This document shows, piece after piece, positions 16,583 through 25,690 of a stretch of DNA of 64,000 nucleotides. Origin of the DNA: Streptomyces sp. CB00455 (lineage in GTDB: Bacteria > Actinomycetota > Actinomycetes > Streptomycetales > Streptomycetaceae); the NCBI RefSeq assembly GCF_001905445.1, contig NZ_LIVQ01000001.1:372001-436000 (forward strand), written 5' to 3'. Position 1 is the first letter of the stretch. Every line of letters begins with the position of its first letter. The notes beneath the pieces are model-generated. The model was given only the letters and a program-made list of their open reading frames with translations, did not search any database and was not told the origin of the DNA. The translations under genes and the position numbers were made by a program.

Positions 16583-17737
16583 ATGCCCAAGTGGGGCGAA
16601 GTCCCGGAGCGGACGAGGGGGACGATCGCGGAGCGGGTCGGCTACCTGCGGCGCGCCGTGCGGGAGCCGGGGGCCGAGCGGGACGATCTGATCCTGAGCG
16701 CCAAGTCCGTGGTCGCGGCCATGGCCGCGTGGATCCTGGCGCGGTACCTGCTGCCGCCGGCCGTCTCGACGTTCGCCCCGTTCACCGCGCTGGTGGCCCT
16801 GCAGGCGACCGTCTACCGCTCGGTGCGCGACTGCGTCCAGTACCTGCTGGCGATGGCGGCGGGGGCCTCGCTCGCCGCCACCCTGGCGGCTGCCGCGGGT
16901 ATCCACGGCTGGACGTTCGGCCTGCTCACGCTGATCGCGCTCTGTGTCGGGCGGATCCGGCGGTTCGGGCAGCAGGGCACCCAGGTGGCCATCGTCGGCT
17001 TCTTCGCGTTCTCGTCCGGACAGGGGCGGATCGACTACATCGGCTACCTGACCGCCTCCGTGGCCATCGGCGCGCTCTGCGGGCTGGCCGCCCACCTCGT
17101 CCTCGCCCCCGCCCGGCACACCGACCACCGCCGGCAGGCCGTCGCCGATCTGTACACCGGCATGAGCCGGCGCCTCGAGGGCCTGGCGGACACCTGCGAG
17201 GCGGACGAGCCCGACGCCGAGCGCGTCGGGCAGTGGCGCCGGGACTGGCTCGGGCTGTCCGCGGACTGCGAGCACATCCGGCAGGGCATCGAAGCGGAGA
17301 TGGAGAACGGCCGCCTCAACCCGCGCCCCACCACCGCCGACGCGGACGAGGCGCTGCGGCGTGCCCGCGAGGCGGTCACCGTCGCCGAACGCTGTCTGGA
17401 CCACCTGCGCTCCATGACGCGGGCCATGGACTACGCCCTCGACAGCGAGGAGATCCGGAACCTGCCCGCCGCTTTCCGGCCCGGCTTCGGCTCGCTGCTG
17501 CGGATGACGGCCGCCGCGATGGAGGAGATCGGTCAGACCTCCCCCACCGACCCCGAACGGCTCTCCGAGATGATCGGGGAAGCGGCCCGGGAACTGGAGC
17601 GGGTCCAGCAGGAGGCGCGGGCCGGTGCCGACACGCCCTCGGCGGCGCACACCCTGCAGGGCACTCTGCTCACCGACGCCGGGCGTTTGCTGGACGAACT
17701 CCAGGCGGGCCGCCGCGACCTCACCCCGGCGTCCTGA
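16583..17737 (+). CDS. FUSC/aromatic-acid exporter-family membrane protein
   Basis: 384 residues. Six or so hydrophobic segments lie in the first 190 residues (from AKSVVAAMAAWILARYLLP to IGALCGLAAHLVLAP), followed by a cytoplasmic helical domain with predicted coiled coil (REAVTVAERCLDHL, REAARELERVQQE-like). This architecture matches half-size FUSC/ArAE exporters. The ATG at 16583 has GGGAGG upstream. The substrate is unknown. Confidence 0.8.
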   Translation: MPKWGEVPERTRGTIAERVGYLRRAVREPGAERDDLILSAKSVVAAMAAWILARYLLPPAVSTFAPFTALVALQATVYRSVRDCVQYLLAMAAGASLAATLAAAAGIHGWTFGLLTLIALCVGRIRRFGQQGTQVAIVGFFAFSSGQGRIDYIGYLTASVAIGALCGLAAHLVLAPARHTDHRRQAVADLYTGMSRRLEGLADTCEADEPDAERVGQWRRDWLGLSADCEHIRQGIEAEMENGRLNPRPTTADADEALRRAREAVTVAERCLDHLRSMTRAMDYALDSEEIRNLPAAFRPGFGSLLRMTAAAMEEIGQTSPTDPERLSEMIGEAARELERVQQEARAGADTPSAAHTLQGTLLTDAGRLLDELQAGRRDLTPAS

Positions 17738-17753
17738 CGGGCGGCGGCCGTCG

Positions 17754-18821
17754 TCAGGCGGGCGCGGGGCGGTCGGCGGCGAGCGGAGCGGTTGCCTTGC
17801 CCTCGCCCCGCCGCAGCCCGGTCAGGAACTCCTCGAAAGCCTCCACGGAGGTGTGGGCGGGCGTCCAGAGCAGTTCCCTCCGCGCGCGTGAGGCGTCCAT
17901 CAGGGGGACGCGCAGGACGGCGTCGAGGAGGTCCGCGGACGCGGGCACCAGTCGCAGCCTCCAGGCCGCGGCCAGCGCGGCACGAACCGGCCCCGCGGGC
18001 ACGGGCACGCGCCGCGCCCCGAGGATGCGGGCGAGGACGGCCGCGTCGATCGGCGGATCGGCCGCCAGGTTGAACGCCCCGGACACCGGCAGGACCGCGG
18101 CCGCGCGGTAGGCGGCGGCCGCGTCGTCGGTGTGCAGGACCTGGAAGCGCAGGCCGGGCAGATCGGGCACGACGGGGATCAGGGCCGGGCGCACGATGCG
18201 CCCGGGCAGGAGCCGGCCGGCGAAGATCCTGCGCTGCTCGGAGGCGGCTTCCCGTTTGAAGAGGAAGCCGGGCCGCATGCGGACCACGCGCACCTCACGG
18301 TGGATGCGCTCGTACGCGTCGAGGACCCGTTCGAGGTAGGCCTTCTCCCGGGTGTACGCGGCTTGCGGCCAGCCGTGGGTGGGCCAGGACTCGTCCACCG
18401 GGCGGTCTTTGGGCCCGGGTGAGTAGGCGCCGACGGAGGAGGCATGGACCAGCGCCGGCACACCCGCCTCGGCCACGGCGTCGAAGATCCGGATGCTGCC
18501 CAGCACGTTGGTGCGCCAGGTCTCGACGGGACGGTGGGTGGGCTGGAACTTCCAGGCCAGCTGGATCACGACGTCCGCGCCGGCGAAGATCGGGGCGAGT
18601 GGGGCGCCGCCCGGTTCGATGTCCACGGCATGCCAGCGGGTCTTCGGCGGTTGCCACGTGGGGAGGCGGCGGGCGAGGCCCAGGACGGAGGCGACCCGGG
18701 GGTCCTCGGCCAGGGCCTGGACCACGCTGGTGCCGACGTTTCCGGTGGCTCCGGCCACCACGACGCGGATGCCGTGAGCGCCGGACGCCGAGGGGGGAGG
18801 CAGGGTGCTGGACGGGCTCAT
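17754..18821 (-). CDS. NAD-dependent epimerase/dehydratase (extended SDR)
   Basis: 355 residues. The N-terminal GATGNVGTSVVQALA is the TGxxGxxG dinucleotide site. Later blocks are VHASSVGAYSPGP and YTREKAYLERVL, with the Tyr-x3-Lys catalytic pair (Y153 region). Extended SDRs act on nucleotide sugars or other secondary alcohols; the substrate cannot be told. Convergent with the FUSC-type gene, stops 16 bases apart. The C-terminus (GRRGEG-like tail) is low complexity. Confidence 0.85.
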   Translation of the reverse strand: MSPSSTLPPPSASGAHGIRVVVAGATGNVGTSVVQALAEDPRVASVLGLARRLPTWQPPKTRWHAVDIEPGGAPLAPIFAGADVVIQLAWKFQPTHRPVETWRTNVLGSIRIFDAVAEAGVPALVHASSVGAYSPGPKDRPVDESWPTHGWPQAAYTREKAYLERVLDAYERIHREVRVVRMRPGFLFKREAASEQRRIFAGRLLPGRIVRPALIPVVPDLPGLRFQVLHTDDAAAAYRAAAVLPVSGAFNLAADPPIDAAVLARILGARRVPVPAGPVRAALAAAWRLRLVPASADLLDAVLRVPLMDASRARRELLWTPAHTSVEAFEEFLTGLRRGEGKATAPLAADRPAPA

Positions 18822-18939
18822 GACGGGCGGCTCCTGACGGTGGGGGCTCGCGGGCAGCTCGTCGCCGTGGGCCGGCGCGAGCCTGCCGGGCGCCTACCCG
18901 CGCGCGGGCGGCGCACCCCTGCCCGCCCGCGGGGCTCCC

Positions 18940-19004
18940 GCGACGCGGGCGGGGATCGCAGCGGGGGCCGCCGCGACGCGGGAGGGACCGCAGCGGGGGC
19001 CGCC
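18940..19004. repeat. 33-bp imperfect direct repeat, two copies
   Basis: GCGACGCGGG starts two adjacent copies about 33 bases apart, upstream of the STAS-domain gene. The 253 bases between the epimerase start and 19075 contain no gene and probably both promoters. Confidence 0.5.
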
Positions 19005-19074
19005 TGGCCTTTTGCCACGGAGCACCCATAGGGTTCACACCAGTCAGAGATCACCGCATCGAAGGGCGGACCCC

Positions 19075-19434
19075 GTGCACGCAGACGCAGAACAGCCCGC
19101 CGCCGGCTCCGAACCCCTCCGCGCCGCGCGGGCAGGTGATCACGTGGTGGTCCGCGTGTCCGGCGAGCTGGACATCGACCGTGCCCCCCAGCTGCGCACG
19201 ACGCTCCGCGGCGCGCTCACCGACACCGACGGCGGCGACATCGTGGTGGACCTGAGCGGTGTGGAATTCTGCGACTCCACCGGCCTCAACGTGCTCCTGC
19301 AGGCCCGCCTGGAAGCCGAGGAGAAGGGGAGAGCGGTGTGCCTGGCCGGACCGAGACCGCAGATGCGCCAGCTGCTGGAGCTCACCGGCGCCCACGTCCT
19401 CTTCCCCGTGGTACCCCTCCCCGGCCGGGAATAG
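19075..19434 (+). CDS. STAS-domain anti-sigma factor antagonist
   Basis: 119 residues of SpoIIAA/BldG type: VVVRVSGELDIDRAPQLR and VVDLSGVEFCDSTGLNVLLQAR. The Ser in DSTGL is the phosphorylation site used in partner switching with anti-sigma kinases. GTG start at 19075 with AAGG upstream; the frame is open further upstream but those codons look non-coding. A PP2C phosphatase at 30897-32165 in this window could be part of the same kind of network, though they are not linked by position. Confidence 0.85.
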   Translation: MHADAEQPAAGSEPLRAARAGDHVVVRVSGELDIDRAPQLRTTLRGALTDTDGGDIVVDLSGVEFCDSTGLNVLLQARLEAEEKGRAVCLAGPRPQMRQLLELTGAHVLFPVVPLPGRE

Positions 19435-19516
19435 CCCGCGGTCCGGGCCGGCCGTGCACCTCGGACCACAGCCCCGGGCCGCGGCGGTGCGGCGGCGCGG
19501 CGCGGCTTGCCCATGA

Positions 19517-19556
19517 CAGAGCCCGACCGGGTGCGCTTCCCGCCGGTCGGGCTCTG
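19517..19556. terminator. Bidirectional terminator, 14-bp perfect stem
   Basis: CAGAGCCCGACCGG pairs perfectly with CCGGTCGGGCTCTG across a 12-base loop, between the STAS gene (plus) and the small charged ORF (minus). The T-run is weak, as usual in streptomycetes. Confidence 0.75.
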
Positions 19557-19578
19557 CGTGCGTGGGGGTGCGGGTGGG

Positions 19579-19770
19579 TCAGAAGTCGTCCCGGTGCAGG
19601 TCTTCCTCGCGCAGCAGGTCTTCCTCGCGAGGACGCGACGGCTCGTCGACGCCCGGCCGGAGCGGCAACCGGCTCGCTCCGGGGTGCACCGGGTCCTGTC
19701 CGGGGTTCGAGGGCTGCGGCTCCTCGCGGCCCTTGCTCGGCTCTCGGCGCTTGTCCTGCTTACCAGCCAT
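19579..19770 (-). CDS. Small hydrophilic protein, conserved-hypothetical type
   Basis: 63 residues, very charged, ending in an acidic repeat (REEDLLREEDLHRDDF). AGAGGAG is eight bases upstream of the ATG. The frame is well defined by start and ribosome-binding site. I do not recognise a family; such short polar proteins next to stress genes are common in streptomycetes. Downstream, 122 bases separate it from the spore-photoproduct-lyase-like gene. Confidence 0.6.
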   Translation of the reverse strand: MAGKQDKRREPSKGREEPQPSNPGQDPVHPGASRLPLRPGVDEPSRPREEDLLREEDLHRDDF

Positions 19771-19892
19771 GACGGCGACTCCTCTTGCTGCGGGTCTCGC
19801 TGCGGGACAATTCCCCCCCAGACTGACACGCACAGTGACAGTACGCATCTCGACCGTCACCCACCGTGCCGGATCGCCGTGCGGGGGGGGCG

Positions 19893-21083
19893 TCAGAAGG
19901 CGTAGCGGATGCGCAGCCACGGCGCGTGGGTGGCGATCAGGCGGCGCATCGTCTCGACGGCTTCGGCCTTGACGCTGTTGCGGTAGCGGACGTTCCAGCT
20001 GCCGTTCTCGGACCGCTTGGGCTGCTGGATGTCCGGGCGCCACAGGGCGTCCTCGGCGCGCGGGTGCCAGGCCAGGTTCAGCCGGTGCAGGTCCTCGTTG
20101 TGCGTCAGCATGATCACTTCCGCGGCCGCCTGGTCCTTCACCCGGCGGGGCAGGACGTCGTCCATCTGGCGCAGCAGAAGGGACCAGTCCTGCTCCCAGC
20201 CCGGCCGGATGACGACGGGCGAGAGGTTGAAGTGGACCTCGTAGCCCGCTTCCAGGAAGTCCCCGGCCGCGGCGATGCGGCTCTCGACCCGGCTGGTGCG
20301 GATGTCCAGCAGCGTGGAGTCCTCCTGCGGCATGACGGAGAAGCGCACCCGGGTGCGGCCGCGCGGGTCGAGCAGCAGGAGGTCCGGGTTGACGAACTTG
20401 GTCGCGAAGGATGCCTTGGCGGCGGGCCACCGGGCGAAGGCGCCGACCAGGTCGGCGACGTTGTCGCTGATCAGGTCGTCCACGGAGCAGTCGCTGTTCT
20501 CGCCGATGTCGTACACCCAGGCGCTGGGGTCGCACTGGTTCGCCTCCGGCTTGGGCCCCAGGCGCCCCAGGTGCCGGGAGAGGTGGGCGATGATGCGCTC
20601 GATGTTGGTGAAGACGGTGATCGGGTTGGCGTAGCCCTTGCGGCGCGGGACGTAGCAGTAGGCGCAGGCCATCGCGCAGCCGTTGGCGGGGCCGGGGGCG
20701 ATCCAGTCCGCGGAACGCCCGTTGGGCCGGGTGGTGAGCGTCCTCTTCTCCCCCAGGACCAGGACCTCGCTCTTGATCCGGACCCACCGGTCGAGGTTGC
20801 CCTCGTTGCCGTGGAGCTCCGGGATGCGCCAGTGCGAGTCGACGGCGATGACTTCCGCATCGGGGAAGCGGGCGAGGACCTGGCGCCCCCGGGGGGAGGC
20901 GGCGGCGCCCGGTTCGGCGTGGATCTGGCGTACGGAGAGCAGCCGGCGCGCGGCGGCGGTTTCACGGAACAGCGCGTCCTCGCCGGGCGGGGGGCGGCGC
21001 CGGTCCCCCGTGTCGAGGTCCTCCAGGCCGAACAGGGCGTCCGCGTGGTCCGCGGGTTCGGCCGCATGCGGCTGGGTGCCCAT
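19893..21083 (-). CDS. Radical SAM spore-photoproduct-lyase-like protein
   Basis: 396 residues. CAMACAYCYV supplies the CX3CX2C cluster cysteines of the radical SAM core. The sequence around it (GPANGCAMACAYCYVPRRKGY) and SVMPQEDSTLLDIRTSRVESRI match the spore photoproduct lyase family, which repairs thymine dimers in spores of Bacillus. C41 after the cluster (EANQC) is close to the position of the B. subtilis hydrogen-donor Cys141. Streptomycetes carry SPL-family homologues of unproven role. The ATG at 21083 was chosen; upstream codons are non-coding. Confidence 0.85.
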   Translation of the reverse strand: MGTQPHAAEPADHADALFGLEDLDTGDRRRPPPGEDALFRETAAARRLLSVRQIHAEPGAAASPRGRQVLARFPDAEVIAVDSHWRIPELHGNEGNLDRWVRIKSEVLVLGEKRTLTTRPNGRSADWIAPGPANGCAMACAYCYVPRRKGYANPITVFTNIERIIAHLSRHLGRLGPKPEANQCDPSAWVYDIGENSDCSVDDLISDNVADLVGAFARWPAAKASFATKFVNPDLLLLDPRGRTRVRFSVMPQEDSTLLDIRTSRVESRIAAAGDFLEAGYEVHFNLSPVVIRPGWEQDWSLLLRQMDDVLPRRVKDQAAAEVIMLTHNEDLHRLNLAWHPRAEDALWRPDIQQPKRSENGSWNVRYRNSVKAEAVETMRRLIATHAPWLRIRYAF

Positions 21084-21208
21084 GTGCGGGTGCTCCGGTT
21101 CCTGGAGGGGGCGACCGACGGGGACGGGCCCGGCGGGGAGGGGGACCTTCCACTGTAGGTGACCCGGGGCGGCCCCCGCCGAGTGCTCGCCCCGGCGCGG
21201 GGGCGGGG

Positions 21209-22393
21209 TCAGGGAGTGAAGAGCACCTTGACCGCCCCGTCGTTCTTCTTCTGGAACATCTCGTAGGCGGCGGGGGCCTCGGCCAGCGGCAGGCGGTGGG
21301 TGGCGAAGTCGTCCACACCGAGCACGTCGCCGTCCGTGAGCAGCGGCAGGAGGTCGTCGACCCAGCGCCATACGTTGGCCTGGCCCATGCGGAGCTGGAT
21401 CTGCTTGTCGAACATGGTCAGCAGGGGCAGCGGGTCCGCCACGCCGCCGTACACGCCAGACAGGGAGATGGTGCCGCCGCGGCGCACCAGGTCGATGGCG
21501 AGGTGGAGGGCGGAGAGCCGGTCCACGCCGAAGCGCCGCATCATCCTGGCGGCCAGTGCGTCCGGCAGCATCGTGGTCAGGTGCTGGGCCCCCTTCGCCA
21601 CGGGAGCGCCGTGGGCCTCCATCCCGACGGCGTCGATGACGGAGTCCGGTCCGCGGCCGTCGGTCAGGTCGCGCACCGCGTCGGCGAGGTCCGCGCCGTA
21701 GGTGGTCAGGTCGAGGGTGTGGACACCGTGCGCCGCGGCGCGGCGCAGCCGCTCGGGGACGAGGTCGATGCCGATGACGCGCCCCGCTCCGCGGTGGGCC
21801 GCGATCCGCGTGGCCATGTCCCCGATGGGCCCGAGGCCGAGCACGGCGACCGTGCCACCGGGCGGGACGGCGGCGTACTCCACGGCCTGCCAGGCGGTGG
21901 GCAGGACGTCGGAGAGGTAGACGAAGCGGTCATCGGGCCCGTCGCCCGGTACGGGGATGGGCAGGGTGTTTCCGAAGGGGACGCGGAGGTATTCGGCCTG
22001 CCCTCCGGGCACCTGTCCGTACAGCTTCGTGTAGCCGAAGAGGGATGCGCCGCTGCCCTGCTCGCGCACCTGGGTGGTCTCGCACTGGGAGTGCAGGCCG
22101 TGCCCGCACATGTAACAGGTGCCGCAGGAGACGTTGAAGGGGATCACGACGCGGTCACCGGGCCGTACGCGGGTCACTTCGGAGCCGACCTCCTCCACGA
22201 TGCCCATGGGCTCGTGACCGAGGATGTCGCCGGGGTCGAGGAACGGACCCAGGACCTCGTAGAGGTGCAGGTCCGAGCCGCACAGGCCGGTCGTGGTGAT
22301 CTTCACGATCACGTCGGTGGGGTCTTTGATCGCAGGGTCGGGCACCGTGTCCACGCGGACGTCGCGCTTACCGTGCCAGGTCAGGGCCTTCAT
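21209..22393 (-). CDS. Zinc-dependent alcohol dehydrogenase
   Basis: 394 residues. GLCGSDLHLYEV and GHEPMGIVEEVGSE form the catalytic zinc site, SCGTCYMCGHGLHSQC the structural zinc loop and GLGPIGDMATRIAA the NAD-binding Gly motif. The pattern resembles glutathione-independent formaldehyde dehydrogenases and related medium-chain enzymes. Substrate unknown. Starts at ATG 22393. Confidence 0.88.
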   Translation of the reverse strand: MKALTWHGKRDVRVDTVPDPAIKDPTDVIVKITTTGLCGSDLHLYEVLGPFLDPGDILGHEPMGIVEEVGSEVTRVRPGDRVVIPFNVSCGTCYMCGHGLHSQCETTQVREQGSGASLFGYTKLYGQVPGGQAEYLRVPFGNTLPIPVPGDGPDDRFVYLSDVLPTAWQAVEYAAVPPGGTVAVLGLGPIGDMATRIAAHRGAGRVIGIDLVPERLRRAAAHGVHTLDLTTYGADLADAVRDLTDGRGPDSVIDAVGMEAHGAPVAKGAQHLTTMLPDALAARMMRRFGVDRLSALHLAIDLVRRGGTISLSGVYGGVADPLPLLTMFDKQIQLRMGQANVWRWVDDLLPLLTDGDVLGVDDFATHRLPLAEAPAAYEMFQKKNDGAVKVLFTP

Positions 22394-22607
22394 GGGAACT
22401 CCTCGTACCGTCTGCGCGGCCGGCTTCCCTGTGCGCCCCCGGGCGCGGGGCGGGGGCGGCCGCTCACTGTCGCATCATCGGTCCCTGAGTCGGCTACCCC
22501 GTGTCGCGGCGCGCACCACACGCCGGATGCCGCCGGTGAGGGACCCGTACGGGCCCCGGGCCGGGACGGGGCGGGATACGGGAGGGACGGGCGGGTACCC
22601 GCAGTCC

Positions 22608-23234
22608 ATGACCACGACAGGAAACACCCCGCTTCGCGCCGTAGCGCTCGTCTGTACCCTTTCGCCCTCCCCGTCCCCTTCGAGCTCCCAGCTGCTGGCG
22701 GAGCAGACCATGGCCGCCCTCGCCGGGCACGGGGTGACCGGGAAGACCATCCGGATCGCCGACCACGACGTGCGGCCGGGGGTGGAGACCGACATGGGCG
22801 ACGGCGATGCCTGGCCCGGTATCCGGGAGACGATCCTGGCCGCCGACATCCTGGTCCTGTCGACCCCGATCTGGCTCGGGCACGCCTCCAGCGTCGCGCA
22901 GCGCGTCCTGGAACGGCTCGACGCGGAGATCTCCGAGACCGACGACGAAGGGCGCATGCTCACCTACGGCAAGGTCGCGGCGGTCTGCGTCGTCGGCAAC
23001 GAGGACGGCGCCCACAAGGTCAGCGCCGACCTCTTCCAGGGCCTCAACGACTGCGGCTTCTCCCTGGCCCCGAACGCCGTGACCTACTGGGTCGGGGAAG
23101 CCATGCAGGGCACCGACTACCAGGACCTGGAGAAGACGCCCGAGGCAACGGCCGGCACGACCAGGACCCTCGCCGCCAACACCGCCCATCTCGCCCGTCA
23201 GCTGAAGGCAGCCACCTATCCGCCCTCCTCCTGA
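22608..23234 (+). CDS. Flavodoxin-fold NAD(P)H-dependent oxidoreductase
   Basis: 208 residues. After a Pro/Ser-rich loop, LVLSTPIWLGHASSVAQRVLERLD is the FMN-binding block of the NADPH-dependent FMN reductase family, followed by VGNEDGAHKVSADLFQGLNDCGF. The ATG at 22608 is a plausible start, with weak upstream GGAGG. It is followed 46 bases later by the SDR gene, so the two may be cotranscribed. Confidence 0.82.
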   Translation: MTTTGNTPLRAVALVCTLSPSPSPSSSQLLAEQTMAALAGHGVTGKTIRIADHDVRPGVETDMGDGDAWPGIRETILAADILVLSTPIWLGHASSVAQRVLERLDAEISETDDEGRMLTYGKVAAVCVVGNEDGAHKVSADLFQGLNDCGFSLAPNAVTYWVGEAMQGTDYQDLEKTPEATAGTTRTLAANTAHLARQLKAATYPPSS

Positions 23235-23280
23235 CCGACCACCCCGGCCCCCGCACGAACTCGGCACGACGGAGAATCCG

Positions 23281-24174
23281 ATGTCCTCTCAGGAAACCCC
23301 CCGCGTCCCCGACCCGGTGACGCGCTACCCCCGGCCCCCGTTCCCCGACCAGCAGCAGGACCATCCCGGCTCGACGCCCCGGATGGATCCGGCCCCCGAC
23401 CACGGCGAGGCGAGCTATGAGGGGCACGACCTGCTCCTCGACCGGGTGGCGGTCGTCACCGGCGGCGATTCGGGAATCGGCCGGGCCGTGTGCCTGGCCT
23501 TCGCCCGGGAGGGCGCCGACGTCGTCTTCACGCACCTGCCCGACGAGACGGACGAGGCGGCGCAGACGGCGCGTCTGGTCCGCGAGGCGGGCCGCAAGGC
23601 CGTTCCCGTGAGCTGCGACATCCGGGACGAGGAGCAGTGCGCGGCCCTGATCGACCGGGCGGTGCGGGAACTCGGGCGCATCGACGTCCTCGTCAACAAT
23701 GCCGCCTACCAGATGGCCCAGCCCGACGGGATCGAGGCCATCACCACGGAGCAGTTCGACCGGGTGATGAAGACCAACCTGTACGGGATGTTCTGGCTCT
23801 CCCGCAAGGCGCTGGCGCACATGGAGCCCGGCGGCTGCGTCATCAACACCACCTCGGTCCAGGGGTACCAGCCCAGCCCCCACCTGCTCGACTACGCGAT
23901 GACGAAGGCCGCGATCATCTCCTTCACCCACGGGCTGGCACAGATGGTCGCCGAGCGGGGCATCCGTGTGAACGCGGTCGCCCCGGGGCCGGTCTGGACG
24001 CCGCTGATCCCCGCGACGATGCCCGACGTGAAGGACTTCGGCCGGCAGTCGCCCCTCGGGCGGCCCGCCCAGCCGGCGGAGATGGCACCGGCGTACGTCT
24101 TCCTGGCCTCGCCCCAGGCGAGCTACATCACCGGGGAGATCGTCAACGCCACCGGAGGCACGCCGCTTCCGTAA
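23281..24174 (+). CDS. SDR family oxidoreductase (YghA-like)
   Basis: 297 residues. TGGDSGIGRAVCLAFAREG is the NAD(P) site, NNAAYQ and SVQGYQPSPHLLDYAMTKAAI contain the catalytic Ser, Tyr and Lys. The N-terminal 45 residues are Pro-rich, as in the YghA-type SDRs. Activity is an oxidoreductase of uncharacterised substrate. It lies immediately after the flavodoxin-like gene. Confidence 0.88.
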   Translation: MSSQETPRVPDPVTRYPRPPFPDQQQDHPGSTPRMDPAPDHGEASYEGHDLLLDRVAVVTGGDSGIGRAVCLAFAREGADVVFTHLPDETDEAAQTARLVREAGRKAVPVSCDIRDEEQCAALIDRAVRELGRIDVLVNNAAYQMAQPDGIEAITTEQFDRVMKTNLYGMFWLSRKALAHMEPGGCVINTTSVQGYQPSPHLLDYAMTKAAIISFTHGLAQMVAERGIRVNAVAPGPVWTPLIPATMPDVKDFGRQSPLGRPAQPAEMAPAYVFLASPQASYITGEIVNATGGTPLP

Positions 24175-24220
24175 GCCGCTTCCGTCACGTCCCGGTCCGG
24201 CCCTCCCCCGCGGAGGGCCG

Positions 24221-24285
24221 GACAGCCGGGCTGCGGACAGCCGGGCTGCGGACCGCCGGGCTGCGGACCGCCGGGCTGCGGACCG
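24221..24285. repeat. 15-bp tandem repeat, about four copies
   Basis: Units of GACAGCCGGGCTGCG or GACCGCCGGGCTGCG repeat head to tail four times, between the SDR stop and the YbdK-type gene stop. Each unit carries a short GCCGGGC dyad, so the tract may fold and terminate transcription of both convergent genes. Confidence 0.65.
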
Positions 24286-24371
24286 CGCCCGCGGAGCCGT
24301 GCCCCGACGGCGGGTGCGTACGGTGGCATCGGCCGGCCGCCGGCAGTGCCGGGGCCGGGCAGTGCGCGGCA

Positions 24372-25466
24372 TCAGCCGGTCAGGGGCGCGGCGTTGATCA
24401 GGTCCATCAGCCCCGGCAGTCCGCCCTCGGCCATGGCACGGCGCTGGCGGTCCGCGGGCGTGCCCTCCTGCAGCAGCCGGTGGACGAGGGAGCTCACCTC
24501 CCGGAGGTCGCCGGCGTCCTCCAGGGCGGGCGTGATGTGGAGCAGGAGCGCGCACAGCACGTCACCACTGCTGCGCGGACGGCCCTGCGGGTCGACCAGT
24601 GTGCCGTTCAGCCCGTGCCGGGCGGCGTGCCAGTTGGCGGCCTGCAACAGCTCCGGGGTGCAGGCGATCCGGGGGAGCCCGGCCTTCTCCTCGTCGATCG
24701 CCGTGGCGACCAGCGCACGGACGACTCCGGCGAGCAGGACGGCGTCGTCCGCCCGCAGCTGCACGTCCAGGCACCGGACCTCCACGGTGGGGTACCGGTC
24801 GGACAGCCGGGCCTGCCAGTACAGCTGTCCCGCGTCCGCGATCGCCCCGGATGCCAGCAGGCCCGCCACGCGCTGCTCGTAATCGGCGTGGCCGTCGAAG
24901 GACGGCGGCGGACCGCTGACAGGCCACCGGCCGAAAACGATGGTCCGCCAGCTCGCGAAGCCGGTGTCCCGTCCGTCCCATATGGGCGAATTGGCCGACA
25001 TGGCCAGCAGCGTCGGCAGCCAGACCCGGATCCTGTTCAGCACCGCGACGCCCGTCTCCTGGTCGGGAATCGCGACGTGGACGTGCATGCCGCTGATCAG
25101 GTGCTCGTCGACCAGCTGCCGCGCCTCCCCCTCCATCTTCAGGTAGCGCGGGGTCGGGGTCACGGGTACGGGGCTGCTCCCCCGCACCGGCGCCGCTCCG
25201 GAGGCGACGATGCGGCAGCCGTTCGCCTCCGCGGCCGACGCCACGGCATGCCTCAGGCGCAGGAGGTGGCCGCCGACCTCCTCCAGGCTGGAACACACGG
25301 GGGTGGCCACTTCCACCTGGGCCTGCAACAGCTCGTCCTGGACCTCGTCCCGCTCCGCGAGCGGGCCGAGACCCGCGGTGCGGCGGACGTCCTCCGCCAG
25401 GGGCAGGGGCAGGCCCGTCACCGGATCGACCAACAAATACTCTTCTTCGACACCGACTGTGATCAC
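24372..25466 (-). CDS. Carboxylate-amine ligase YbdK type (glutamate-cysteine ligase 2 family)
   Basis: 364 residues, GTG start. [13 protein letters not shown] is the N-terminal family signature, followed by [27 protein letters not shown], with the ATP- and metal-binding H-x-H, and [21 protein letters not shown] and [10 protein letters not shown] blocks. Members ligate glutamate to cysteine or related amines; the streptomycete paralogues are mostly uncharacterised. Convergent with the SDR gene. Confidence 0.85.
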   Translation of the reverse strand: MITVGVEEEYLLVDPVTGLPLPLAEDVRRTAGLGPLAERDEVQDELLQAQVEVATPVCSSLEEVGGHLLRLRHAVASAAEANGCRIVASGAAPVRGSSPVPVTPTPRYLKMEGEARQLVDEHLISGMHVHVAIPDQETGVAVLNRIRVWLPTLLAMSANSPIWDGRDTGFASWRTIVFGRWPVSGPPPSFDGHADYEQRVAGLLASGAIADAGQLYWQARLSDRYPTVEVRCLDVQLRADDAVLLAGVVRALVATAIDEEKAGLPRIACTPELLQAANWHAARHGLNGTLVDPQGRPRSSGDVLCALLLHITPALEDAGDLREVSSLVHRLLQEGTPADRQRRAMAEGGLPGLMDLINAAPLTG

Positions 25467-25570
25467 GTTCTGCGGCTACCCGGTTCCCTCATGATCACCC
25501 TCCGGACGGATGCCGTCCCCTGGTGCTGTGCACGGCCTGTCCGGGCCGGGTCGCGGGGCGGTACGCGGAC

Positions 25571-25607
25571 GCGGCAGCACCCCGGCGCGATGCCGGGGTG
25601 CTGCCGC
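25571..25607 (-). terminator. Terminator of the DrrAB-like operon, 16-bp perfect stem
   Basis: GCGGCAGCACCCCGGC pairs with GCCGGGGTGCTGCCGC across a 5-base loop. It lies 84 bases after the permease stop and before the GTG of the YbdK-type gene. Confidence 0.8.
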
Positions 25608-25690
25608 GATCGGGCGGGACGGGTGGGGAAGCGGCCTCTGCGGTCGTGCCGGCTCCCTCACGCCGCACTGGCTCCCTCGCGTCGTGCCGG

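Noticed and set aside
16451..17650. Long N-terminal extension of the YihY gene on the minus strand
   Set aside because: The extension overlaps the oppositely transcribed FUSC-type gene and has Arg/Gly-rich, non-family sequence.
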